NCBI RefSeq assembly: GCF_004135205.1
Contig: NZ_CP035490.1
Location: 2,249,501-2,313,500, forward strand
Direction: 5' to 3'
DNA: 64,000 bases
From: Hahella sp. KA22
GTDB lineage: Bacteria > Pseudomonadota > Gammaproteobacteria > Pseudomonadales > Oleiphilaceae
In this document: positions 18,316-26,733 of the stretch, piece by piece
How positions within the stretch are numbered: the first letter of the stretch is position 1
Layout: each line of letters begins with the position of its first letter
The notes under the pieces: model-generated
The model's input: only the letters and a program-made list of their open reading frames with translations
Database searches by the model: none
Told to the model about the DNA's origin: nothing
Program-made: the position numbers and the translations under genes

Positions 18316-20091
18316 ATGGATACCCAGGTTTTAGTTTATATTGTCGTCGGCGCGACCTTTGCTCTCTATATCGGGATAGCAATCTGGTCCAGAGCCGGTT
18401 CTACCAGTGAATATTATGTCGCAAGCAAAGGTGTGCACCCGATTGCGAACGGCATGGCCACTGGCGCCGACTGGATGTCGGCGGCGTCGTTTATTTCTAT
18501 GGCGGGCATTATTTCGTTTGTTGGTCGCGACGGCTCGGTTTATCTGATGGGATGGACCGGTGGTTACGTGCTGCTGGCGATGTGTCTCGCGCCCTATTTG
18601 CGCAAGTTCGGCAAGTTCACCGTGCCTGAGTTCGTGGGAGAGCGTTACTACTCTCAAGCGGCGAGGATGGTGGCGGTCGTTTGCGTTATCTTTATCTCCT
18701 TTACTTATGTCGCAGGGCAGATGCGCGGCGTAGGCATTGTGTTCTCCCGTTATCTCGAAGTGGATATCAACCTTGGCGTCATGATCGGCATGGGCATTGT
18801 GTTTATTTATGCAGTGCTCGGCGGCATGAAAGGCATCACCTACACCCAGGTGGCGCAATACTGCGTCATGATTCTTGCGTATATGATCCCGGCCATCTTC
18901 ATTTCCATACTGGTGACTGGCAATCCCATTCCTCAGATTGGGTTCGGAGATACCGTGCAGGGAACGGACACCTATCTGCTGGACAAGCTGAACCAGATTT
19001 CGATTGATCTAGGGTTTGCGGAATACACCAGCGGGTCCAAATCCACTATCGATACGTTCGCAATCACTCTGGCTTTGATGGTGGGAACAGCGGGGCTGCC
19101 GCACGTTATCGTGCGTTTCTTCACTGTGCCTAAAGTCAGCGACGCGCGCTTGTCCGCAGGCTGGGCGTTGTTGTTCATCGCCATTCTGTACACCACTGCG
19201 CCTGCGGTGGCCTCATTCGCTCGATTGAATCTGGTGCAGACGGTTAACAATGCGGAATATAAGCAGCTGCCGGGGTGGTTCCAGAATTGGGAAAATGCGG
19301 GCTTGCTGGCGTGGCAGGATAAGAACGGCGACGGCAAGATTCAGTATTCCGCCGGCGCTCCGTTTGCGGGGAAACCGGAATTCGCAGCAGATCAACGCGG
19401 CGTCAACGGTGAGCGTTCACTCACTAATGCTCCGACGGAAAGCGCCAATGAGCTGTATGTCGACCGTGACATCATGGTGCTGGCTAACCCGGAAATTGCG
19501 CAATTGCCTGGTTGGGTGGTGGCGCTAATTGCGGCGGGCGGCTTGGCGGCGGCGTTGTCCACGGCGGCGGGTTTGTTGTTGGTTATCTCAACTTCAATCT
19601 CCCACGACTTGCTGAAGAGCAACCTGATGCCGAATATTTCGGAGAAGCAGGAGTTGTTGGCGGCGCGTATTGCGGCGGCGGCGGCCATTGCTGTAGCGGG
19701 CTATTTCGGCATTAATCCGCCGGGATTTGTCGCTCAGGTAGTGGCGTTCGCCTTCGGTCTGGCGGCGGCGTCCTTCTTCCCGGCGATCATTATGGGAATC
19801 TTCTACAAGCGCATGAACAAAGAGGGCGCGATTGCGGGTATGCTGACAGGTCTGATATTCACCTTCAGCTATATCGTTTACTTCAAGTTCGTGAATCCTG
19901 CGGCCAATACGCCGGAGCACTGGTGGTTCGGTATTTCACCGGAAGGCATCGGTACGCTGGGTATGGTCTTCAACTTCGTCGTCTCCACAGTGGTCGCGAA
20001 GATGACTGCGGAACCGCCCGCCCATATTCAGGATCTGGTGGAGGATATTCGCGTGCCCAGAGGCGCTGTGGCGCCAGTGGCTGGTCACTGA
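18316..20091 (+). CDS. VC_2705-family sodium/solute symporter (ActP-like)
   Basis: A 591-residue SLC5-family symporter with about 13 membrane segments; GADWMSAASFISMAG near residue 50 is the sodium-site region. Between helices there is a long hydrophilic insertion containing DKNGDGKIQYS at residues 335-345, a canonical EF-hand-type calcium loop. This insertion is known for the VC_2705 subfamily. With the DUF4212 subunit and next to acs, crbS and crbR, acetate is the likely substrate. Operon led by a candidate CrbR operator and ended by an intrinsic terminator. Confidence 0.9.
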   Translation: MDTQVLVYIVVGATFALYIGIAIWSRAGSTSEYYVASKGVHPIANGMATGADWMSAASFISMAGIISFVGRDGSVYLMGWTGGYVLLAMCLAPYLRKFGKFTVPEFVGERYYSQAARMVAVVCVIFISFTYVAGQMRGVGIVFSRYLEVDINLGVMIGMGIVFIYAVLGGMKGITYTQVAQYCVMILAYMIPAIFISILVTGNPIPQIGFGDTVQGTDTYLLDKLNQISIDLGFAEYTSGSKSTIDTFAITLALMVGTAGLPHVIVRFFTVPKVSDARLSAGWALLFIAILYTTAPAVASFARLNLVQTVNNAEYKQLPGWFQNWENAGLLAWQDKNGDGKIQYSAGAPFAGKPEFAADQRGVNGERSLTNAPTESANELYVDRDIMVLANPEIAQLPGWVVALIAAGGLAAALSTAAGLLLVISTSISHDLLKSNLMPNISEKQELLAARIAAAAAIAVAGYFGINPPGFVAQVVAFAFGLAAASFFPAIIMGIFYKRMNKEGAIAGMLTGLIFTFSYIVYFKFVNPAANTPEHWWFGISPEGIGTLGMVFNFVVSTVVAKMTAEPPAHIQDLVEDIRVPRGAVAPVAGH

Positions 20092-20110
20092 TTGGCAAGT
20101 TAATTAAGCA

Positions 20111-20142
20111 ATAAAAAAGCGCCTTCGGGCGCTTTTTTATTG
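20111..20142 (+). terminator. Intrinsic terminator of the symporter operon
   Basis: AAAAAAGCGCC-TTCG-GGCGCTTTTTT is a strong stem with a UUCG tetraloop and T-run. It is symmetrical enough to serve the convergent minus-strand gene too. Confidence 0.93.
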
Positions 20143-20171
20143 GGCAAAGTCTGCTGACTTAAAAGTACGGC

Positions 20172-20555
20172 TTAGCGTAGCTGAATCTTACCGCCGGCGG
20201 GCATGCCGCCCATGCCTTCCTGACCGGGAACAACGATGGAAGAGGCGGCTTGTCTGCGCATCTCTTTGAGTTCCTCGATAGTCTGGTGCATAGCCTTGTT
20301 CGCGGCTTCGGAGAACATGTTTACGGCTTGTTCCAGGGAGTCCGCTTCCAGCTCGAAGTTCAGAGGCAGGGCGCCGGCTGGAGTCATCATTTGGGTCTGT
20401 CCGTAGTACAGTACTTTGCGCGACTCATCCTTGGCGCCGTTGGCGTCGACTGGCGTCAGGCGTCTGATAGCGCCGATTTTCTGATCTGTGATCACTTCTT
20501 CCAGATACAGATTATTGACGTCCATAGTCATCTCGGGGGATTGAGATTCATTCAT
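20172..20555 (-). CDS. Conserved hypothetical cytoplasmic protein
   Basis: A 127-residue soluble protein. Visible features: an N-terminal half rich in beta propensity (YLEEVITDQKIGAIRRLTPV), a segment VLYYGQTQMMTPAGALPLNF, then an amphipathic helix (about residues 68-100) and a Gly/Met-rich tail ending GGKIQLR. I recall proteobacterial relatives annotated only as hypothetical or cytoplasmic proteins, with no function. It lies between the symporter terminator and ppnP and is probably monocistronic. Confidence 0.75.
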   Translation of the reverse strand: MNESQSPEMTMDVNNLYLEEVITDQKIGAIRRLTPVDANGAKDESRKVLYYGQTQMMTPAGALPLNFELEADSLEQAVNMFSEAANKAMHQTIEELKEMRRQAASSIVVPGQEGMGGMPAGGKIQLR

Positions 20556-20730
20556 TTTGTCTTGTCCCGAATTGGTTGGTTTTGAATATTAACTTTATTA
20601 GATGGCGGCCATATGGACGATTTCAACCCTAATGCATTTTTGCTATGTTGCCAGCTTGGCTAACGACTTGTTTCAAAATGAAAAAAAAGGGTGTCCTAGG
20701 GCGTATTGGGCGGCTACTGTATATACGCTT

Positions 20731-21012
20731 TTACCCGTAAGTGCACAGATAAGCGGTGTCAACTGCAACCTTCAGATTAAATGTGGCGTTTGCCGGTATC
20801 TCAAAACGGTCGCCCGCATTGAATCGCGTCCAGCTTTCGCTTCCGGGCAGCTTGACGCTCAAGGCTCCGCTTACAACGGTCATCGTCTCATGTTGACTGG
20901 TGGAAAATTCATAGTCTCCAGGAATCATGACGCCGACCGTCGCCGGCAGAGTCGCTGTTTGGAAAGCGATGGATTTTACTCTGCCGTTAAAATACTCATT
21001 TACCTTCAACAT
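20731..21012 (-). CDS. ppnP: Pyrimidine/purine nucleoside phosphorylase PpnP
   Basis: A 93-residue cupin of the DUF1255/PpnP family, which phosphorolyses several nucleosides. [18 protein letters not shown] at the N-terminus and [19 protein letters not shown] are diagnostic. The frame is open upstream to 21129, but ATG 21012 has a good ribosome binding site (TGGAGAAATAACC) and gives the family length, so the 39 upstream codons are rejected. Head-to-head with the small gene at 21184. Confidence 0.93.
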   Translation of the reverse strand: MLKVNEYFNGRVKSIAFQTATLPATVGVMIPGDYEFSTSQHETMTVVSGALSVKLPGSESWTRFNAGDRFEIPANATFNLKVAVDTAYLCTYG

Positions 21013-21183
21013 GGTTATTTCTCCAAAAATGGAGAGGCAGTATAACACAGGGTTGTAACGTTCTGTTGCGGCATGTTTTGTTTGGTAAAAGTGTGCGCTG
21101 ATGGGCAGGTTGCGGGGGAGAATGCTCACTCTTTGTCGATGGCCGAATGATTAAAGTAGAGCAATGATGAACAGGAGGTGGGA

Positions 21184-21672
21184 ATGTCTTCGGCGATGCC
21201 AAGCAAGTTATTGAAGTTGAAGGTTTTGGCGGATGTGCCTCGTACCGAGTACGTAGATCCGTCAAAACAAAGCAGATCGCTGGACAAAGGCTCGCGGCTT
21301 GATTTCGTGCGCATGCTGCGCAAGAGCGCCAAGGCGGAAGCGCCAACGCCAAAGCGGGCTCCCAAAGTAAAGAAAACATTTAACGCCGCCGTATGGTTGC
21401 GTTTTTTAACGCCCCCAGAGCAGCCCGTTTCTCTGTGGATCATGTATCGTGATGATCGTGGCGAGTTTGCAGTAATGGTCGACGAGGCGAAGTTGAGCAC
21501 TAGTACATCAACTATGCTTTCAGGCTGTGTGACGCTGGAAGTGCAGGGTGACATCACCTATATGAAAGCCTGCTGCGGTGGAACCCGGGACGGTGAAACC
21601 TTTGCGGTGGAAGAGCTCTACGTACAACGTCACGCCAGCGAGCAAGCGGCGACCAACCAACGCTCCGCCTGA
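21184..21672 (+). CDS. Hypothetical protein
   Basis: A 162-residue soluble protein of unknown function. The N-terminal third is basic (Lys/Arg-rich, with KRAPKVKKTF near residue 60), and the C-terminal part has beta-strand character (VSLWIMYRDDRGEFAVMV, then CVTLEVQGDITYMKACCGGT with a Cys-Cys pair). AGGAGG at 21173-21178 sets ATG 21184 as start; the in-frame GTG at 21178 overlaps it. I recognise no family. Surrounded by other small conserved genes. Confidence 0.7.
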   Translation: MSSAMPSKLLKLKVLADVPRTEYVDPSKQSRSLDKGSRLDFVRMLRKSAKAEAPTPKRAPKVKKTFNAAVWLRFLTPPEQPVSLWIMYRDDRGEFAVMVDEAKLSTSTSTMLSGCVTLEVQGDITYMKACCGGTRDGETFAVEELYVQRHASEQAATNQRSA

Positions 21673-21697
21673 TATTTCCTAAGACATTCCTGATTTG

Positions 21698-21901
21698 TTA
21701 CCCGGCTTTCATGGTATTCATGAGGCTGGGTTGCGCCCGATTGGGCTCCTCTTCACATTCCTGCTGCGCTGCTTCCGCAATATCATTTACCAGTGATTTG
21801 GGCATTCTGCCCCAGTCCAGGCCTGTAATACGGTTGAGCGCATTCAGCGCCGACGAGGGTCGGGTATTGCTGATGTGGATAACTTTTGTCGATTTAGCCA
21901 T
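21698..21901 (-). CDS. Small hypothetical protein
   Basis: A 67-residue polar protein starting MAKSTKVIHISNTRPSSALN. The second half is acidic and Gln/Glu-rich (AAQQECEEEPNRAQ). No membrane segment and no recognised domain. It is convergent with the preceding plus-strand gene, 25 bases apart. Coding status rests on a plausible start and normal base composition only. Confidence 0.5.
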   Translation of the reverse strand: MAKSTKVIHISNTRPSSALNALNRITGLDWGRMPKSLVNDIAEAAQQECEEEPNRAQPSLMNTMKAG

Positions 21902-22083
21902 CTAACGCGCTCCAGAAAAATCCTTGCCATCTAATAAGCTATTTACGTGCCAATTTTATTTTTTCAATAAAAACAAGATGTTATTAGGTTTGTTGTTAGG
22001 GGCGTTAGGTGCGAAGTGACATTTAACGTCAGTTTGTGACAGAAGTACGAGAATCGGCAAAGAAATAGAGGGTTACGAATTGA

Positions 22084-22359
22084 CTATAGGTCATTCAGAG
22101 CTTTCCAGGCGTCCTCGTAGTTTAATCGGACCCCTTTCCTTCGCTTCAGTTGGCGCAAGCGGCGTATAGCCCAGTATAGCTGGCCCCGATCCCGCAACTG
22201 GCGAACGTCATCCCAGTCGGTGTTTTTTAGAGGCTTGAGTTTTCCTCTTTTAATGGTCCCTTGTTCTAATATGAACAACAGTAAAAAGTAAGCTGAAAAA
22301 GCAGTTCCCAGCACCAATAGCAGTTGAACCCAGTGTGCTATGTCAGTGAAATCGAACAT
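22084..22359 (-). CDS. Small single-pass membrane protein
   Basis: A 91-residue protein with one clear membrane helix (about residues 10-32, WVQLLLVLGTAFSAYFLLLF) followed by a basic cytoplasmic tail (LRQLKRRKGVRLNYEDAWKA). Function unknown. The ATG at 22359 is preceded on its strand by AAAGAGGATGACCGC, giving a GAGG ribosome binding site. Confidence 0.65.
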   Translation of the reverse strand: MFDFTDIAHWVQLLLVLGTAFSAYFLLLFILEQGTIKRGKLKPLKNTDWDDVRQLRDRGQLYWAIRRLRQLKRRKGVRLNYEDAWKALNDL

Positions 22360-22506
22360 GCGGTCATCCTCTTTATCTTGTTGGGCTTTTTATCTATAGG
22401 ATCAATCTGAGTTTTGCACAGATAGATAAGGTATTCATCACAGAGTTCCCCTAGGGTAACTTTGCTGTTGCGTAGGGTGATTTCATGCCGTATCATGCCG
22501 CGCTCA

Positions 22507-22745
22507 GTTCCCAGTTAAGCGGCTTTCGCTGGGAACACGGCCACAGCCTGTTGTGTTCAAAATAGTTAGAAAGCCATCTAGAAACCAGAATTTAAGGAGG
22601 CATTTGAAAGTGTTGATCAGTCAGAGCAAAAAATCAGACTAGAAGCCTTTCAAGTGCGTTGGCTTGAAAGGCGAATAAATAGAGCCTTTCGAGCCGGGAC
22701 CTTCCATACGAAAACCCCGGTCGACTCACGTTGATCGGGGTTTTT
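22507..22745 (+). ncRNA. Structured leader or small RNA upstream of rtcB
   Basis: This stretch carries ordered RNA structure but no ordinary gene. GTTCCCAG/CTGGGAAC forms a stem (22507-22536). AAGGAGG at 22594 precedes a ten-codon frame (22610-22642, GTG to TAG). GCCTTTCAAG (22645-22654) pairs perfectly with CTTGAAAGGC (22663-22672), and the latter can instead pair with GCCTTTCGAG (22684-22693). An intrinsic terminator (CCCCGGTC/GATCGGGG plus TTTTT, 22715-22745) ends it. The rtcB start is 128 bases further on. It could be an attenuator for rtcB or an independent small RNA; no known family was recognised. Confidence 0.5.
22713..22745 (+). terminator. Intrinsic terminator upstream of rtcB
   Basis: AAAACCCCGGTC pairs with GATCGGGGTTTT (one G-U pair) around a ten-base loop and is followed by a T-run. 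No ordinary plus-strand gene ends nearby, so it terminates a non-coding transcript or attenuates rtcB. Confidence 0.8.
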
Positions 22746-22873
22746 GCGTTTTACCCCCTCTCGTTTTGGCTCATTTCCATGAAGAAGGCCTTCTTGTCGG
22801 CGCGTTGGCGTGGGCAAGTGAGGTCATATAAGGACGTCGACCCTTAGATTGTTAGTGTCGGCGCAGGAAATTT

Positions 22874-24082
22874 ATGCCTGTTTTTATTGAGTTAAATAAA
22901 TCTGGGGGCACAGGCTCCGCACCGGTGAAGATTTTCACTGCAGAGGTGGAGTATCAAGCAATGTCCCAATTGAAGAATCTGGCGCGTCTGCCAATCATTC
23001 ATTCTCACATTGCGGCGATGCCGGATGTGCATGTCGGCATTGGCGCCACCGTCGGCTCGGTGATTCCTACTCGTAGCGCGATTATTCCGTCCGCAGTGGG
23101 AGTGGATATCGGATGCGGCATGAATGCTGTCAGATTGTCGCTGAAAGCGTCGCAACTGCCGGACGATTTAAGTCGGATACGTTCTGCGATTGAGCGTGCA
23201 GTACCTGTCGGGCAGCGCGCGCATTCCTCTGTCTCGTCCCGGTTTGCTGCATGTAAAACTCTGGCTTCAGGGGCGGACAGGCTGCTGGAACGGCATCCGA
23301 AACTGAGCAAAATGCTGCCGCGGGCGCAACAAATCTGGGTGCGACAACTTGGAACCCTGGGAAGCGGCAATCACTTTATAGAAGTGTGCGTTGATCAAAG
23401 CCAGGATGTTTGGGTGATGCTGCACTCCGGCAGTCGCGGAATCGGTAATGTGATCGGGCGCTATTTTATCGAGCGCGCTCGTAAAGATATGTCTCGACAT
23501 ATCGCCAATCTGCCAGACCGGGACTTGGCCTACTTTGAGGAAGGCAGCCCTCACTTTGCGGCTTATCTGGAGGCTGTCGAATGGGCCCAGGAATACGCGA
23601 GAGTGAATCGGCAGGAAATGCTTGGTTTGACGTTAAGAGCCATGCAGCCGTTTTTGCCGTCGTTTACGACTACGTGTGAGGCGATTAACTGCCACCACAA
23701 TTATGTGCAAAAAGAGCGGCATTATGGCGCGGACGTATATGTCACCCGCAAGGGTGCGATCAGTGCGAGGGAGGGGCAGCTTGGCATCATTCCAGGAAGT
23801 ATGGGCGCCAGATCCTTCATTGTGAGAGGCAAGGGAAATCCGGAATCTTTTTGCTCTTGCGCCCATGGCGCAGGTCGTAAAATGAGTCGTATGCAAGCGC
23901 GTCAACGCTTCACTCGCGAAGATCTTGAGCGACAAACTGCTGGCGTCGAATGCAGAAAGGATAAGGGGGTATTAGATGAAATCCCCTCGGCATATAAGGA
24001 CATTGATGAAGTTATGAAGAATCAGTCGGACTTGGTCGAAGTGGTTCATGAACTTAAACAGCTTATCTGCATCAAAGGATAA
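22874..24082 (+). CDS. rtcB: RNA-splicing ligase RtcB
   Basis: A 402-residue GTP-dependent RNA ligase joining 2',3'-cyclic phosphate or 3'-phosphate ends to 5'-OH ends. The manganese-binding DIGCGMNAV (Asp and Cys near residues 78-80), LGSGNHF, HSGSRG and the guanylylated histidine in CAHGAGRKMSR (His331) are all present, so it should be active. No rtcA, rtcR or prfH lies next to it; instead a 52-residue basic protein follows 44 bases downstream. The upstream leader is highly structured. Confidence 0.95.
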   Translation: MPVFIELNKSGGTGSAPVKIFTAEVEYQAMSQLKNLARLPIIHSHIAAMPDVHVGIGATVGSVIPTRSAIIPSAVGVDIGCGMNAVRLSLKASQLPDDLSRIRSAIERAVPVGQRAHSSVSSRFAACKTLASGADRLLERHPKLSKMLPRAQQIWVRQLGTLGSGNHFIEVCVDQSQDVWVMLHSGSRGIGNVIGRYFIERARKDMSRHIANLPDRDLAYFEEGSPHFAAYLEAVEWAQEYARVNRQEMLGLTLRAMQPFLPSFTTTCEAINCHHNYVQKERHYGADVYVTRKGAISAREGQLGIIPGSMGARSFIVRGKGNPESFCSCAHGAGRKMSRMQARQRFTREDLERQTAGVECRKDKGVLDEIPSAYKDIDEVMKNQSDLVEVVHELKQLICIKG

Positions 24083-24126
24083 GCGAAAACTGTAAACCCA
24101 ATTTGGGTTATTTGGAGAATGTAATC

Positions 24127-24285
24127 ATGAGTAAAAAAACTGGCCGCAAGGCTATTGTGAAAGCAAGAAATCCCCATGCTATTAATCCCTTGATGCGTAA
24201 AGGAGGTATTCACGAGAAAAGCGCTGGCGCTAAACGCGCTGCGCAAAAACGCCACACCCGGCAGCTTGCCGGGGAGTGGCGTTAA
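24127..24285 (+). CDS. Small basic protein downstream of rtcB
   Basis: A 52-residue, strongly basic protein (MSKKTGRKAIVKARNPHAIN... ending in RQLAGEWR). The core ARNPHAINPLMRKGGIHEKS looks conserved in character, and I recall similar unnamed small proteins in other gammaproteobacteria. It resembles ribosomal or RNA-binding small proteins in composition only. TTGGAGAATG gives a ribosome binding site before ATG 24127. Being 44 bases behind rtcB it is probably co-transcribed and may act on RNA, which is inference. Its last codons form a strong RNA hairpin. Confidence 0.7.
   Translation: MSKKTGRKAIVKARNPHAINPLMRKGGIHEKSAGAKRAAQKRHTRQLAGEWR
24248..24283 (+). terminator. Hairpin over the 3' end of the small basic gene
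   Basis: AACGCCAC pairs with GTGGCGTT and, inside, CCGGCA pairs with TGCCGG. The stem includes the last ten codons and the stop. No T-run follows, so it may protect the mRNA 3' end or regulate translation termination rather than act as a classic terminator. Confidence 0.5.
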
Positions 24286-24560
24286 CTCATTCCGCCGTTT
24301 TCTCAACTCCCTCGGTACGACTCATCCCTACTCGACTACTTCTTATCCGCCTCATCCCTCCCCCTTCTTTCCCCGTTACTATATTTTCCAGTTTTAATTC
24401 TTATACCCAGTTTCTATTTCCCCGCGTTTGGCCTGTAAGCCGTCACTGTTAACTATTCCCAATGACATGTCCGGACCGTAGGAGTGGATATTGCTCCATG
24501 CATTTCTGATAATGTCCGCCAGCCTGACATTCTGAAAGTTAACTGATTAGAGAATGATTG

Positions 24561-24890
24561 ATGACAGAGATTAATAACGCTGGCGAACCCTTGTCTCCCG
24601 CTGATGAACTACGTGCGAAGCTGGTGTCTGATACAGCGAGAATTAATTGGCGCGAGTTGGAGCGTTTTTATGCGAAGGGGCAGGTCGTACTGGTGTCTAC
24701 AGAGCTTGATCTGATAGAAACGGCTGCAGCGGTGGCCCAGGACGACAAACAAAAGGTGGAAGCCTGGATCAAATCCGGCGAGCTGGGCGGCGTGACGGCG
24801 GAGACTGCGCAGCGTTGGCATGACGAAAGCTATGAACTATGGGCGGTTGTTGTAGCGCCTTGGGTGCTGGTGCAGGATAAGCCCGCCTGA
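24561..24890 (+). CDS. DUF2288 domain-containing protein
   Basis: A 109-residue protein matching DUF2288: LRAKLVSDTARINWRELERF, then VSTELDLIETAAAVAQDD and a final WHDESYELWAVVVAPWVLVQ. Soluble and acidic; function of the family is unknown. An upstream in-frame TTG (24558) is ignored in favour of ATG 24561. The gene runs 71 bases ahead of the AlaX gene in the same direction. Confidence 0.85.
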   Translation: MTEINNAGEPLSPADELRAKLVSDTARINWRELERFYAKGQVVLVSTELDLIETAAAVAQDDKQKVEAWIKSGELGGVTAETAQRWHDESYELWAVVVAPWVLVQDKPA

Positions 24891-24961
24891 GTGTTATAGA
24901 GAAAAACGCAGGCATTGGTAACGGAAAAGCAGGAAAAACATATACGTAGCGCAGGGTGATA

Positions 24962-25672
24962 ATGATGACGCAGGAGCTGTTCAGAGAGGACGCATACGCA
25001 AAAGAGTGTGTCGCCAGGGTGGTAGCGATCAAGGAAAACGCAGTATTACTGAATAAGACAATATTCTATCCTCTGGGTGGTGGGCAGCCCGGCGATACGG
25101 GAGAGTTGGAAAGCCAGGATGCTCGGATCTGGAAAGTGACAGACTCCCGCAAAGACCCGGACGGCGAAGGAATCTTGCACATTCTGGACAGCTCAGAGGG
25201 CTTGAAGGAAGACATGGAACTGACGCTTCGCATCGATTGGGAGCGCCGCTATGCGCACATGCGGATGCACACTTGCCTGCACTTATTGTGTTCCCTGATA
25301 GACGCGCCTGTAACCGGAGGCAATATATCTGCGGACAAAGGTCGTCTGGACTTCTATCTGGATTACTCTCCCGACAAGGAAGACTTGGAGCGCCGAATTA
25401 ACGCATTGGTCTCTGCGGCTTATCCTGTCAGTTATCGTTGGATTACCGATGAAGAACTGGACGCTCAGCCAGAGCTGGTCCGAACACTGTCCGTGCAGCC
25501 GCCAAGGGGGGCGGGCCAGGTGAGGCTGGTGAACGTAGACGGCGTTGATTTACAGCCCTGCGGCGGCACTCATGTGAAGAACACCGCTGAAATTGGCCCT
25601 GTTGTGATAGGGAAAATCGAAAATAAAGGCAAGGGTAATCGTCGGATAAATCTGGTATTGGCGAGCGTGTGA
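24962..25672 (+). CDS. Alanyl-tRNA editing protein AlaX
   Basis: A 236-residue trans-editing hydrolase that deacylates mischarged Ser- or Gly-tRNA(Ala). The zinc ligands of the editing domain are in HTCLH and CGGTHVKNT. The glycine-rich YPLGGGQPGDTG near residue 35 belongs to the AlaX N-terminal domain, placing it with AlaX-M forms rather than the shortest ones. Start chosen at the first of two consecutive ATGs; GTG at 24956 is in frame but less likely. The WG-repeat gene starts three bases after its stop. Confidence 0.92.
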   Translation: MMTQELFREDAYAKECVARVVAIKENAVLLNKTIFYPLGGGQPGDTGELESQDARIWKVTDSRKDPDGEGILHILDSSEGLKEDMELTLRIDWERRYAHMRMHTCLHLLCSLIDAPVTGGNISADKGRLDFYLDYSPDKEDLERRINALVSAAYPVSYRWITDEELDAQPELVRTLSVQPPRGAGQVRLVNVDGVDLQPCGGTHVKNTAEIGPVVIGKIENKGKGNRRINLVLASV

Positions 25673-25674
25673 TC

Positions 25675-26643
25675 ATGTTGAAGAGGGTCTTGTCCTATAT
25701 CGGCCTGGCCGCCTTGTTGGCGACTAGCGTATGTTCTCAGGCATGGGCTGCGCCCTCTGTGGTGGATGTTTCCACGCTGCAATGCGAAGTCAAAGACGGC
25801 GCGCCTCGTTGTGACGACAAAATTCAGTTCGATATGAGGTATGAGCAAGAACTGCGTGAAGGTCGCTGCAGATATCGTTCCCTGGAGGGGCTGCCAGTTG
25901 GCGACCGTTGGTTTGATCGCTGCGTTGACGGTTTTATTGGCGCTTATGCGCAGGTATGTCTAGTAGGGCAAATGGGGCGCTTGGGGTGTGGTGCGATTAA
26001 CCATAGCGGCGAGATTGTTATTCCGCTGGTGTATGACCACATAGAAATTACTCCTCATAGTGCAATCGTCGCCGTCAACTACAACGGTAAATGGGGATTT
26101 TTTAACCTGGATGAAGATCGCCTGCTGCTGGCGCCTCAGTTCTCACGCATCACCAGTTTTAGCGAAGGCCTGGCCTATGTGGAGACGGAGAGCGAGGATA
26201 TCACTGAGCCTGGTTGGATCATTAATGAGCAAGGCTTACGTGTGGCTTCCGTACCGCGCAAGATTCAGGTTGCGGGTCGCTTTTCTGATGGGTTGGCTCC
26301 CGCTCGCTCGGATACATTGTGGGGGTATATCAACAATAAAGGCGAATGGGCCATATCACCTCAGTTTTATTATGCTGGAGAGTTTTCCTCTGGTTATGCC
26401 ACCGTCTTGGCGATAGACAAACCGCAGCAGTGGGCGATTATCGACGTATCTGGCGCTGGCGCCCTCTTTTTCGAAGGCGGCCAACATCGAGTTGGAGAGG
26501 TTGTCGGCGCTGCTGTGGCGGTGACCTTTGGTTGCGAGAGCGAGCCGGCGGTGGCGACCAGCGTCAGGTGCAAACGTATGTGTCTGGAGCTGAACAACCC
26601 TGAGCCGAAAGCCGCCTGTACAAAAGTCATTGAAACCCGCTGA
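25675..26643 (+). CDS. Exported WG-repeat protein
   Basis: A 322-residue secreted or periplasmic protein. A signal peptide (MLKRVLSYIGLAALLATSVC, probable cleavage after SQAWA) is clear. Two or more WG (KWG) beta repeats follow: KWGFFNLDEDRLLLAPQFSR and LWGYINNKGEWAISPQFYYA, with related segments before and after. It has several cysteines in the last third (CESEPAVATSVRCKRMC), suggesting disulfides. WG repeats are structural; function unknown. Nearly abuts alaX, so probably in the same transcript, which then ends before the small-RNA array. Confidence 0.85.
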   Translation: MLKRVLSYIGLAALLATSVCSQAWAAPSVVDVSTLQCEVKDGAPRCDDKIQFDMRYEQELREGRCRYRSLEGLPVGDRWFDRCVDGFIGAYAQVCLVGQMGRLGCGAINHSGEIVIPLVYDHIEITPHSAIVAVNYNGKWGFFNLDEDRLLLAPQFSRITSFSEGLAYVETESEDITEPGWIINEQGLRVASVPRKIQVAGRFSDGLAPARSDTLWGYINNKGEWAISPQFYYAGEFSSGYATVLAIDKPQQWAIIDVSGAGALFFEGGQHRVGEVVGAAVAVTFGCESEPAVATSVRCKRMCLELNNPEPKAACTKVIETR

Positions 26644-26660
26644 AGGGGTCTTTCTAGGCT

Positions 26661-26678
26661 TGTGAGATATTTCCTACA
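26661..26678. promoter_or_regulatory. GacA box (UAS) of small RNA copy 1
   Basis: TGTGAGATATTTCCTACA matches the GacA upstream activating sequence TGTAAG-N6-CTTACA at 10 of 12 conserved positions. It is centred about 65 bases before the predicted transcription start, as in rsmY/rsmZ promoters. A -10 box TAATAT lies at 26722-26727. Confidence 0.7.
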
Positions 26679-26733
26679 CGCAGAGCAGACATATAGTATT
26701 TTTTTCGCTTCTCAAGATTACTAATATTTAACC

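Noticed and set aside
21013-21129. 39-codon N-terminal extension of ppnP
   Set aside because: The family length and the ribosome binding site both support the start at 21012.
22507-22745. Possible tRNA-like or Y-RNA (YrlA) gene near rtcB
   Set aside because: I looked for a T-arm (GGTTCRANYCC) and acceptor pairing because Y-RNAs can accompany RNA-repair genes, but found neither.
22782-22795. AAGAAGGCCTTCTT palindrome upstream of rtcB
   Set aside because: A perfect 14-base palindrome without spacer, but with no further copies or context to support an operator; too weak to list as a feature.
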